Source: Fluviicola sp. (GTDB lineage: Bacteria; Bacteroidota; Bacteroidia; Flavobacteriales_D; Crocinitomicaceae). From it: a stretch of DNA of 64,000 nucleotides. This document shows positions 18,080 to 26,781 of the stretch, piece by piece. A model generated the notes under the pieces. That model made no database searches and was not told where the DNA came from. It saw only the letters and a program-made list of their open reading frames with translations. A program made the translations under genes and the position numbers. The stretch is taken from NCBI RefSeq assembly GCF_029266855.1, contig NZ_JAQSWB010000005.1:124001-188000 (forward strand), read 5' to 3'. How positions within the stretch are numbered: position 1 is the stretch's first letter; every line of letters begins with the position of its first letter.

Positions 18080-21000
18080 TCACTCCATTAATCTTGGAAG
18101 CGAAACCAAAACGGTTGTACCTGATGGCGAAGTCTCTTCGATTACAATGGTTCCTGCATGCGTTTCCACGATCTGTTTTACCATGGCCAATCCTAGCCCC
18201 GTTCCGGTAGATTTCGTTGTAAAGTATGGTTCAAAAATCGTTTGCACCTGATCCTTGGGAATTCCTGTACCATTATCCTTTACCCGAACAAAAACAAGAT
18301 CATCGCCAGTCTCCAAGGAAATAACTATCTGTGCAACGCTATTCATAGAAACTGCCTGGATACCGTTTGATACCAGGTTGTTCAAAACCCGCAGCAACAT
18401 TTCTTTATCACCCGGAACAATTATTTGTGGCTCTGACACCTCCAATTCCAATTTGACATGCACATTCCCGTCCCCGTCAAATAATGCAACTACAGCCTTT
18501 AACAGGCTTACCAGATCAATTTCTGCAATAACCGGTTGAGGCAGCTTCGCGAAATTTGAGAATTCGTTTGCAATATGAGTCAAAGCGTCAATCTGCTCGA
18601 TCAAAGAATTTGTAACCCGCTCAATTCGCTCTGCCGATTTCGGATCATTGGGATCAAAAACACGTTGCAGGTGTTGTACACTCAATTTCATCGGTGTCAA
18701 CGGATTTTTAATCTCATGAGCTACTTGTTTAGCCATTTCCCTCCAGGCACTTTCACGCTCTGACTGAGCTAATTTAGCGGCGGCATCCGCAAGTTCATTC
18801 AACTTGTGATTGTATTCTGCAACCAAAGAACCAATTTCATCCTGTGCTTTATAATTTATCTGCAGACTATTCTTACCCAACTCAAACTGGGAAAAGCTCT
18901 TTCTCAATAACATGAGTGGTCCCGTTAGCCAGGAAGAAACCAAAAGTGCTACCAAAATGGATAAAACCAGCAAGAGCATAAATACATTCAGGATCGCAAC
19001 GAAAAACTGCCTCAACTGATCTTCGAACACATTTCGCTGGTCAAAATGAAGAATATTCAGGTAACCAAGCAACTCATTTTCGTGATTAAACACAGGGACG
19101 TATCCGGATAAATAAACCAAGGAACCGATATTCTCTTCATGAATGAACTCCGATCTCATTTTGAACTGCAATTCATACAAAGCCTTCGGATTCATCTGTT
19201 CGCTTAACAGGCCCATGTTGTAGATCTTTGTCCGGGAAGTTCCGGCCAGGATCCCATCGGACTGGTATAAGTTAATATCAGCAAGAAAGACTTTCGACCA
19301 TCGTCTCAACTGGTAATCCAATTCCTCTTGGTTTTTATCGCTGAATTTCTCCGAAATAAACCGTTGCCTGGAGTTGATTTCGTTAATAACCGATTTCACT
19401 TTTTCGCGAATCTGGTCCGTTGAATAACTCCGGTATTGTCCGCTAAGCATCGTTGTACTGGCAACACTAAACCCGGCAAGAGAGATCACGATCAATCCGA
19501 TCAGGACAAGCTGGATCTTAGTAATCATTGAAATTCCATTTGAAACCCTTACCTCGCTCAATCGTCTCAATAGTAAAACCAGTGCCAGCATGGCCCCAAA
19601 ACAAACCAACAAGATGGAAGTGGTAGTCAGATAGGACAACCAGGAAGGGATGGTTTTACTAAGAATAATTGCATCCGTTTTTGACTTCTTAAAAATCAGG
19701 TGCTCAAAACCGTCTTTTTCATACCACTGATGTCCGCCGTAATTCTGATCCGTAAAAATGTTCAGATCCGTAGGATAACTGTAGGCACCATAGTTCAGAA
19801 CCAATTGGTCATTAAAGTATTTGGCAATGGAATAGCGTTCCAGGGATTCAAAGACAGCAGTTTGTTTTGAGATCAGGAGTCTGGGAAAGCCAATTTTTTC
19901 GGGAATCCGTTTTGATTTCATGGTTCCGAAAAAGTCAACCTTTACTCCGTGTCTTTCAAGGGGCAGATAAAACACATAATTAAATTGACTGGTGTAATCC
20001 TTTACATAGTACAAACTGGTGTCAATTTCAGAGCGGATCCCATGTCTTTCAATCAGCTCAGTCAATTGTTTCTTGTAAATTCCATTCAATCGAAGCCCGG
20101 AACTATCTTCCAAATAGTAATAAAAATCAACATCATAACGATCCCAGTAACCTTTAAAGACCTGGTATTCCATTGCTTCCTTTAATTCGGAAAAGCTGGG
20201 TTTTGTATCATGCTGAAAAAGCCGCTTAAGAAAAGGTTCCGAGATCAGTTTTTCCTTTGCTTTTATAAAATCTACTTCTGCATTGAAATCACGGTCATCT
20301 GCCAATTGATTAGCAAAAAGAAGACGTTCTTCCCGTTCTTTCTTCTTCGCCTCCATCTCAAGATTCATGGTTATTCCAAACGAAACAAGAAATGTCGCCA
20401 ATAAATAAAACGTGAAACTCCAGGTTTGTTTAAAACGAAATACAACGATCAATGAAATGATCAGAAGTGAGAACATCCAGATTATCCAAAAACCATGTAA
20501 CCTGAAGATCCATTCATTAGCAATGATGACAGAAGCAAACACAAGCAGAAGAACTCCAATCACCTCCATCCTCTTTGGATTTGTAAGTTTCCATCTTCCT
20601 ATAACAGCCAGGTAAAAGCGGATAATAAACAAAGAGCTTAGCCCAAGAATAAAAATGAATACAATTGAAAAAATATTCAGTTTCAGGATTTCGCTTAAAT
20701 TGATCGGGATCGTAGAATTGACAATAATTAATTTGACGATTTGCGGGAAAACCATCATGAGAACAGGAATCAGCAGCAAGAGAAAATAGCCGACAAACTT
20801 ATTCTTCTGACTTAAAACCATTTTACCGAGAGAAGGAAAGATCATCAGTAAAGAAACCAGCCAAATAAGGACTTCTCCAAAATTCGGAAGCCAATTATTC
20901 AAGGCCATTAACCCGGGATCAAACAAAGATGTATTTTCCATCCACTCGAACCAATCAAAGCGCAGTGCAAGATACCGGACAACAAGAACGGTCAAAACAT

Positions 21001-21700
21001 ATATCAATCGCGCCGGATTTGTTTTCAGGGTTCCGTTTATCTTTAAAGAAATTAAGAGGAAAATAATTAAAATGTCAGCAAAAATGATGGTTAATAAGCT
21101 GTCGTTATCCGGACTTTGGTCTGTGCGGTGAATACCAAAGATTGCTTCACCATGTTTGTCATAAATGCTGTTGTCCTTATCCGCAACCAAAGAAATCATT
21201 CCGTGAATGGCCGGAAAAGGTTGAAAAAAGTAATCTTTTAACTGATCATTGGTAATCGGGAAGACACGTTTGATTCCAAAAGTCACCACAAAGATCTCGT
21301 CACCCTCCTTCTTAAATTGGGTATAATACCATCCGTTTTGCAACTGAACAATTCCCTTTGTAGGGAAATGCAAATCGGCAAACCGGTTTACCGGGCATTT
21401 ATTGGTGTTCCAAAAAACCAAAGAATCCCCATGGTATACATGAATAAACAGGGTGTTTTCGAGGTTGTTGTATTTTTTGGAGAAAGTACCTTTACTAAGC
21501 TTTTTCCAATCACTCGGAATCGCATCCAACTGATCTTTTGCTTTGTCGGTCTGGGATAAAAAAACGCTTTGAAATTTCTGAAGATCTTGTAAACCGGACC
21601 TTTTTAAGCTGAATATCAATCCTATCAACAGCAGAAAACACGCACTTAATATTAGTACATATCCTCTTCTGGCAAAAAATTGAATTATTCCTTTAAACAT
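18080..21700 (-). CDS. NtrY-like membrane sensor histidine kinase
   Basis: 1206 residues. One helix at the N-terminus, a roughly 170-residue extracytoplasmic region, then a block of about 7-8 further helices (residues about 200-430), a large second sensor region, a helix near 695-715 (TSILLVCFGAMLALVLLL), a further sensor region and a helix near 915-935. A HAMP segment follows (RKSFSQFELG ... DEIGSLVAEYN). The H-box is QVAHEIKNPLTPMKLSVQHL with the phospho-acceptor His at residue 995; the ATPase domain has NLVSNGIQA (N-box), DNGTGIP (G1) and TGTGLGLAM (G2). EIKNPLTP is typical of NtrY-type kinases. No response regulator is adjacent. The start overlaps the uridine kinase stop region by 16 bases, so translation is probably coupled. 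Confidence 0.9.
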   Translation of the reverse strand: MFKGIIQFFARRGYVLILSACFLLLIGLIFSLKRSGLQDLQKFQSVFLSQTDKAKDQLDAIPSDWKKLSKGTFSKKYNNLENTLFIHVYHGDSLVFWNTNKCPVNRFADLHFPTKGIVQLQNGWYYTQFKKEGDEIFVVTFGIKRVFPITNDQLKDYFFQPFPAIHGMISLVADKDNSIYDKHGEAIFGIHRTDQSPDNDSLLTIIFADILIIFLLISLKINGTLKTNPARLIYVLTVLVVRYLALRFDWFEWMENTSLFDPGLMALNNWLPNFGEVLIWLVSLLMIFPSLGKMVLSQKNKFVGYFLLLLIPVLMMVFPQIVKLIIVNSTIPINLSEILKLNIFSIVFIFILGLSSLFIIRFYLAVIGRWKLTNPKRMEVIGVLLLVFASVIIANEWIFRLHGFWIIWMFSLLIISLIVVFRFKQTWSFTFYLLATFLVSFGITMNLEMEAKKKEREERLLFANQLADDRDFNAEVDFIKAKEKLISEPFLKRLFQHDTKPSFSELKEAMEYQVFKGYWDRYDVDFYYYLEDSSGLRLNGIYKKQLTELIERHGIRSEIDTSLYYVKDYTSQFNYVFYLPLERHGVKVDFFGTMKSKRIPEKIGFPRLLISKQTAVFESLERYSIAKYFNDQLVLNYGAYSYPTDLNIFTDQNYGGHQWYEKDGFEHLIFKKSKTDAIILSKTIPSWLSYLTTTSILLVCFGAMLALVLLLRRLSEVRVSNGISMITKIQLVLIGLIVISLAGFSVASTTMLSGQYRSYSTDQIREKVKSVINEINSRQRFISEKFSDKNQEELDYQLRRWSKVFLADINLYQSDGILAGTSRTKIYNMGLLSEQMNPKALYELQFKMRSEFIHEENIGSLVYLSGYVPVFNHENELLGYLNILHFDQRNVFEDQLRQFFVAILNVFMLLLVLSILVALLVSSWLTGPLMLLRKSFSQFELGKNSLQINYKAQDEIGSLVAEYNHKLNELADAAAKLAQSERESAWREMAKQVAHEIKNPLTPMKLSVQHLQRVFDPNDPKSAERIERVTNSLIEQIDALTHIANEFSNFAKLPQPVIAEIDLVSLLKAVVALFDGDGNVHVKLELEVSEPQIIVPGDKEMLLRVLNNLVSNGIQAVSMNSVAQIVISLETGDDLVFVRVKDNGTGIPKDQVQTIFEPYFTTKSTGTGLGLAMVKQIVETHAGTIVIEETSPSGTTVLVSLPRLME

Positions 21701-22302
21701 AATAGTTTGGGCGTCAGCATTTGAATAAGTCTTTCAAATTCCAAGTCAGCCTGTTGGTCATTCTCAAAGACAAAATCAGCTAAATGAATATATGGGGCAA
21801 GGTATTGGTTGTAACAGGGAACCACGTGATTTTTCCATTGATACATAATTTCTTCCCGCGAGTATCCCCTGGTTTCCAAATCTCTGTACAATCTTCTGTC
21901 CAATTGAACATCCGGATCAACATCCATAAAAATTGAAAAGTCCAATAACTCGTTCACTTCCGTATATTGAAACAAAAACAGTCCTTCAACAATGATAATC
22001 GGGGACGGATCCAAAGTGATCAATACATTTTTATTCGGGGGAGCATTAAAATGATACTCCTTCACTTCAATGGATTTTCCTTCTTTCAGATCACGCAAAT
22101 CGTTTATCAAACGGCTTTTATCCAAAGCAGTTGGCAGATCGAAATTTATATGTCCATTTGCATCCGACAGCTGCTGATCGATGGGCAAATAATAATTATC
22201 CATGGAAAAAACGGTTGGATGAAGTTCACCATAAAATGCCGCCAAGCGCTTTAAAAGAGTCGTTTTTCCAGACCCGCTGCCACCACAAATTCCAATTATC
22301 AT
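21685..22302 (-). CDS. udk: uridine kinase
   Basis: 205 residues, normal length. P-loop GGSGSGKTTLL directly after the start; SMDNYYLP carries the catalytic Asp region; FDLPTALD, VKEYHFN and IIIVEGLFLF are family signatures; RRLYRDLETRGYS is the lid with the conserved arginines. It phosphorylates uridine/cytidine to UMP/CMP in the cytoplasm (pyrimidine salvage). Its start overlaps the stop of the upstream secreted-protein gene by four bases (ATGA type), and its 3' end overlaps the kinase gene, so three minus-strand genes form a tightly packed unit. Confidence 0.95.
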   Translation of the reverse strand: MIIGICGGSGSGKTTLLKRLAAFYGELHPTVFSMDNYYLPIDQQLSDANGHINFDLPTALDKSRLINDLRDLKEGKSIEVKEYHFNAPPNKNVLITLDPSPIIIVEGLFLFQYTEVNELLDFSIFMDVDPDVQLDRRLYRDLETRGYSREEIMYQWKNHVVPCYNQYLAPYIHLADFVFENDQQADLEFERLIQMLTPKLLCLKE

Positions 22303-23513
22303 TTCTGTTTATATTCGAAGATTAAACTGCTTTTTGTTGGAAATTGCTTGGTATCAAAAACCAACCATTTCGTATCCAATTCAACTACAAATTTACTTGG
22401 AAATTCCGCAGTAAGCAAACGGCTTGGATTAGAAGTTGCCTGATCAATGCTTCCGGATACGATTCCTGTACCTGATGTAAAGCTGTGAAAATGCCCTTCT
22501 GACCTGGCAGAATTCACATACCAGCCAATTCCTTCTTCCATCCTGAAACAACCAACTTCCAACTCTTTTTTCGCGTTGTAAACAGCACAAACGGATTCAC
22601 AAACCTTATTCCATTTTTTACCGTCAATCTTGTAGCTGATCAGGTTCGCGGTGGTTCCGTTCATTTCAATACCACCTACATAATACGCACCGTTAGCATA
22701 TACCAAAGTGCCCTTTTCATTCGGTTCACTTCGCTTTAACAATGCGCTGCCTCTTCTTCCGAAACCAACCCGGGTATGTGCGATAAAGTTTGTCCCTGTC
22801 TGTTCCAGCACTTGTTCCGAAACCAATATTCCTTTCGGATTGAATTCTTTCACTTTCCAACCGGCTTCTTTTCCCGCATGCAGACGCGCAGCAAACAGAC
22901 AATTCTCCCCCTTTTCCCCTGCAACATACCAGGAGATCTGATCTTCAATTTTAGAAGAGCTGACGATATTCTCCGACACCACAAAAGCATACATATTGAA
23001 ATTATGATGTGTCATGGAGACAGCAATGGTGGTTAATTTTTCTTTATCCTTGTGCCTAAACATCCAAAGAAGAGCTTTTTCGGTTGTAATGATATCCGTC
23101 AGATACAAATCCGATGGACTGAAACTCCCCAGGCGCTTCAAGGGAGTAAGGAAATTTAAGTTCATGACCTTAATATTCCCTGCGGCACTTAATTGATGAA
23201 CAAATACCTTATTGTCTTTCAATTCTAGGTTTTCAAGAAAGTAAGCATATTTGCCACCGTCTTCCGAGATAAAGAAAGTCTCCTTCGCAATAGGATTATA
23301 TACTTGCTGCCAGGAACTCTCGCCTGCTCCTGAAACCATTGTTAAATCAACTTGCTTCTGGGTTAAGGTAGGATCGCGGCTCAATGTCAAAGCACCGATT
23401 CCCTTCCACTCAAGTATATCATAATAAGGCTGTTTCAACCCCGGAATTTCAAAATTCTGGGCATAAATAGAAATACTAAACAGCACAAAAAGAATGATTA
23501 AAGATTTTTTCAT
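22299..23513 (-). CDS. secreted protein of unknown function
   Basis: 404 residues with a signal peptide (MKKSLIILFVLFSISIYAQ). I recognise no domain. Repeated strand-turn patterns (KYAYFLENLELKDNKVFVHQ, EKGTLVYANGAYYVGGIE, WLVFDTKQFP) suggest a beta-propeller-like or beta-sandwich fold. It contains few cysteines and no obvious catalytic motif. It is first in the unit with udk and the histidine kinase; this location could mean it is the kinase's extracytoplasmic partner, but that is inference. The upstream gap of 52 bases is shared with the divergent thioredoxin-fold gene. Confidence 0.75.
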   Translation of the reverse strand: MKKSLIILFVLFSISIYAQNFEIPGLKQPYYDILEWKGIGALTLSRDPTLTQKQVDLTMVSGAGESSWQQVYNPIAKETFFISEDGGKYAYFLENLELKDNKVFVHQLSAAGNIKVMNLNFLTPLKRLGSFSPSDLYLTDIITTEKALLWMFRHKDKEKLTTIAVSMTHHNFNMYAFVVSENIVSSSKIEDQISWYVAGEKGENCLFAARLHAGKEAGWKVKEFNPKGILVSEQVLEQTGTNFIAHTRVGFGRRGSALLKRSEPNEKGTLVYANGAYYVGGIEMNGTTANLISYKIDGKKWNKVCESVCAVYNAKKELEVGCFRMEEGIGWYVNSARSEGHFHSFTSGTGIVSGSIDQATSNPSRLLTAEFPSKFVVELDTKWLVFDTKQFPTKSSLIFEYKQK

Positions 23514-23565
23514 ATTAGGAATAAAACGTAAATTGGCAGATAAATGTAAAATATTTCAACTGATT

Positions 23566-24213
23566 ATGTTATTCTCAAATGCAATTAAAAATGGGATAGC
23601 CGGAATTTCTCTTTTGATCTCCTCTGTTTCATTTGCTCAAACTGAAGATGCAAAAACCCTTCCAATTGGTCAACGTGTCCCAATGACTCAATACAAAATG
23701 GAAAATTTGGATGGTAAAATGGTGCATTTGGAATCACTATCCGGAAAAAATGGCTTATTAGTCGTTTTCTCATGCAATACCTGCCCTTTCGTTGTTGGAA
23801 GTGACAATTTTGAAGGATGGGAAAAACAATACAATGATTTGAACACGTTTGCTGCTGACCACGGGTTAAAAATGGTCCTGATCAATTCCAACGAAGCAAA
23901 AAGAGGGGATGACGATTCTCAGGATGCTATGAAGAAAAGAGCAAAAGAGAAAGGATATACCATGCCTTATGTAATTGACAAGAACTCTGAATTAGCTGAT
24001 GCTTTTTTAGCCAAAACTACTCCTCATGTTTTTCTCCTAAATCAAAAAATGGAACTTATTTACACCGGTGCAATTGATAATAAAGTCGATGGAAAACGCA
24101 GTTCCGATGAGAATTACCTGAAAAACGCAATTGAAGCTGCTGCATCAGGAAAAGAAATTGAAACCACCTCAACTCCACCAAGAGGCTGCAGTATAAAACG
24201 TATGAAAAAGTAA
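23566..24213 (+). CDS. secreted thioredoxin-fold (redoxin) protein
   Basis: 215 residues from the ATG at 23566, which gives a plausible export signal (AIKNGIAGISLLISSVSFAQ); the frame runs further upstream to 23494 but that part lacks a signal-like N-terminus and overlaps the divergent gene. The fold is AhpC/TSA-thioredoxin-like: DLDGK-type segment MENLDGKMVHLESL, then FSCNTCPFVVG with Cys70 and Cys73 as a CxxC pair, and TTPHVFLLNQ with the cis-Pro. A third Cys is near the C-terminus (PPRGCSIKR). Probably an envelope thiol-disulfide or peroxide-handling protein. The next gene, a disulfide-rich secreted protease, starts 21 bases later, so co-transcription and help with its disulfides are possible. 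Confidence 0.85.
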   Translation: MLFSNAIKNGIAGISLLISSVSFAQTEDAKTLPIGQRVPMTQYKMENLDGKMVHLESLSGKNGLLVVFSCNTCPFVVGSDNFEGWEKQYNDLNTFAADHGLKMVLINSNEAKRGDDDSQDAMKKRAKEKGYTMPYVIDKNSELADAFLAKTTPHVFLLNQKMELIYTGAIDNKVDGKRSSDENYLKNAIEAAASGKEIETTSTPPRGCSIKRMKK

Positions 24214-24234
24214 ACTCTCCAAAACAAAACAAAT

Positions 24235-26508
24235 ATGAACAAAAAACTACTAGCATGTGCTTTACTAACGCTCTCCTTTTCGTTAGTTGCACAACAGGGC
24301 GATGGTGGTCTTCCCAAAAGCGGAAAAGCTGCCCACACCATTAAACTAATTGACAAAAAACTCTTTTCCGAACCTGATATTGCTGCTCTGAAAGCAGAAG
24401 ATGAAGTAACAGATAAAGCAGGAAATGCTCCATGGAGATTTGGTTATAACAATCACACCTCTTTGAACATGACTAATTCGGGCACCTGGAATACACTTTC
24501 CAATGGGGATAGAATCTGGCAATTGGCAATTACGTGTCAGAATGCGCTCACTGTAAATCTAACATTAGACCAGGTAACAATCCCTGAAGGGAATGAACTG
24601 TATGTTTACAATCCTGACAAATCTTTCATCCTTGGAAAATTCTCGTCGTATCACCTTTATGAAGGAGTGTTGGGAACAGAATTAATTCCCGGAAATACTG
24701 CAATCGTGGAGTACTATATTCCGGCAAGAAACATGGGGCAGATTGCTTCATTGAATATAAATACCGTAACTCACGGCTACCGCACCGCAGACGAATTCCA
24801 GGAAAAAGCATTCGGTACTTCAGGTAATTGTAATATGAACGTCAACTGTACGGATGGTGCACCATGGGTAAACCAGCGCAACGGAGCTGTTATGCTCGTT
24901 TCGGGAAGCAACGGTTTTTGTTCCGGTTCACTGATCAACAATACGATGAATGACGGTAAACCTTACGTTTTAACTGCAAATCACTGTTACAGTACTCCGA
25001 CAAGCTGGATTTTCCGCTTCAACTGGCAGGCTGCCGGGTGTACTAACCCGGGAAGTTCCCCGACTTTTGTTTCCTTGTCGGGAGCCGTTTTAAGAGCCAG
25101 AAGAACACCTTCAGACATGTGTTTGGTTGAAATTACCGGTGGTTTGATTAACAATACTGTGCCTCTTTCCTATGACCCTTATTTTTCAGGCTGGGACAAT
25201 ACAGGTGCAATTCCAACTTCGGCAGTTTCCATCCATCACCCGGACGGCGATATTAAAAAGATCTCTTTTGATGATGATCCATTACTTATTTCCCAGGGAA
25301 TGGGTTCCTCGGAGGCAAACTCAACCTGGACTGTAGAGTGGGATAGAAATACGACAACAGAAGGTGGTTCTTCAGGATCTCCTTTGTTCGATCAAAATCA
25401 TCGCATTATAGGCCAGTTGTGGGGCGGCGGAGCTTCCTGTTCAAATTTGAGTTCCCCTGATTACTACGGCCGCCTGGCAAATTCATGGAACCCTGCAGGA
25501 AGTAACAGTACAAACCATTTGAAAACATGGCTGGATCCGAATAACGCCGGAGCAACAGTAGTGGACGGTTTCGATCCAGCCGGACCAACTGCTGCACTGG
25601 ACGCTGCAATGTCAAATCCACAAGGCGTTTCGGGAACTCTTTGCACCGGAACAGTAACTCCGCAAGTAACTATCGTCAATTCCGGAACTTCTGTATTGAC
25701 TTCTGCGATCATCCATTACGGATATGATGGTTCAACAGGTTCAACATACAACTGGTCCGGTTCTTTGAATCAATACCAATCAAGTGTTGTTTCCCTTCCG
25801 ACTGCAACTTTAACAGCCGGTAACCATTCATTTAAGGCAATTGTTTCCAATCCCAATGCAGGGGCAGATGAAAATGATTTGAATGACACGATTGTTTCTT
25901 CGTTCACGACTGTAACCAATGGTCATCAAATCAATCTGGATTTATCAATGGATTGTTACGGTGATGAGATTTCATGGATACTTGAAGATAATACCGGTAC
26001 AACCGTACTTTACGAAGGCGGACCATATACTCAAACAACAGGAGGATCTACTGTGAACGCTTTGTTTTGCCTAAGCAATGGCTGTTACAAATTTACGATC
26101 ACGGATGATTTCGGTGACGGAATGACTTCCAGCGGTTGTCCGAACGGTTTTTACACCATCGAAGATCAGAACAATGTGGTGTTGGCTGAACTTACGGCAG
26201 CGAATGCAAACTTCGGAACCACACATACCGATGACTTCTGTGTCAGCGGATCATCAGCCGGTTTGAAAGAATATAACAGCTCGTGGAAACTATATCCGAA
26301 TCCGACAAGTGAGAACCTAACGATTGAAATAAGCTCCAGCGGATTAAAAACGATCGATATTACAAATGCAACCGGACAGATTATTCAAACAATCCAATCC
26401 GATTTAAATGCGATTACAATTCCTGCAAACACCCTTGCAAAAGGAATGTACTTCATTCGATTAACAAGTAACGACGGGACTTCCCAAAAGAGCTTTGTAG
26501 TTAAATAA
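24235..26508 (+). CDS. T9SS-secreted trypsin-like serine endopeptidase (lysyl endopeptidase-like)
   Basis: 757 residues. Signal peptide 1-20; N-terminal propeptide to about residue 195; then an S1-type catalytic domain with the triad visible: His250 in TANHC, Asp294 in PSDMCLVEI and Ser380 in GGSSGSP. Paired cysteines (GNCNMNVNC, GFCSGSL, NHCYS, AAGCTN) match the layout of Achromobacter protease I/lysyl endopeptidase relatives. About residues 450-560 form a CARDB/Ig-like domain; about 560-665 is a Cys-containing domain (DDFGDGMTSSGCPNGFY) often seen in flavobacterial secreted proteins. The C-terminus is a T9SS type-A domain (LYPNPTSENL ... KSFVVK). Extracellular proteolysis is the likely role; Lys specificity is suggested by family only. 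Confidence 0.9.
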   Translation: MNKKLLACALLTLSFSLVAQQGDGGLPKSGKAAHTIKLIDKKLFSEPDIAALKAEDEVTDKAGNAPWRFGYNNHTSLNMTNSGTWNTLSNGDRIWQLAITCQNALTVNLTLDQVTIPEGNELYVYNPDKSFILGKFSSYHLYEGVLGTELIPGNTAIVEYYIPARNMGQIASLNINTVTHGYRTADEFQEKAFGTSGNCNMNVNCTDGAPWVNQRNGAVMLVSGSNGFCSGSLINNTMNDGKPYVLTANHCYSTPTSWIFRFNWQAAGCTNPGSSPTFVSLSGAVLRARRTPSDMCLVEITGGLINNTVPLSYDPYFSGWDNTGAIPTSAVSIHHPDGDIKKISFDDDPLLISQGMGSSEANSTWTVEWDRNTTTEGGSSGSPLFDQNHRIIGQLWGGGASCSNLSSPDYYGRLANSWNPAGSNSTNHLKTWLDPNNAGATVVDGFDPAGPTAALDAAMSNPQGVSGTLCTGTVTPQVTIVNSGTSVLTSAIIHYGYDGSTGSTYNWSGSLNQYQSSVVSLPTATLTAGNHSFKAIVSNPNAGADENDLNDTIVSSFTTVTNGHQINLDLSMDCYGDEISWILEDNTGTTVLYEGGPYTQTTGGSTVNALFCLSNGCYKFTITDDFGDGMTSSGCPNGFYTIEDQNNVVLAELTAANANFGTTHTDDFCVSGSSAGLKEYNSSWKLYPNPTSENLTIEISSSGLKTIDITNATGQIIQTIQSDLNAITIPANTLAKGMYFIRLTSNDGTSQKSFVVK

Positions 26509-26527
26509 ATTAATAAAACGAATTAAG

Positions 26528-26557
26528 AAACCCCGGCATTAATCGTCGGGGTTTTTT
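26528..26557 (+). terminator. intrinsic terminator after the peptidase gene
   Basis: AAACCCCG (26528-26535) pairs with CGGGGTTT (26547-26554), followed by TTT and a G; loop of 11 bases. Confidence 0.85.
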
Positions 26558-26649
26558 GTTTCCCTAAACTATATGGTTTTTATTAACCATAGTAGACACG
26601 TAGGAAAAGACCTTAAGTAACATTTTTGTTCTTTTGGAAACATTAAAAA

Positions 26650-26722
26650 ACTATGTGCTCTATGCGCGCCTTCGCTGAAGCTTCTGCGTAAGCGTTGTTT
26701 CTATGTGGTTTATTCTTTAACC
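26650..26722. repeat. degenerate intergenic repeat region
   Basis: Two CTATGTG words (about 26651 and 26701) flank a block with CTTCGCTGAAG and CTGCGTAAGCG. It has the look of a dispersed intergenic element, but only one clear copy is in the window. The rest of the 26509-26781 gap holds the terminator and the radA promoter region. Confidence 0.3.
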
Positions 26723-26781
26723 GCGAATAGTTACATCAAAAACATAGAATTTTCTTTTTACCTTCGAATCAAAATTCACTA

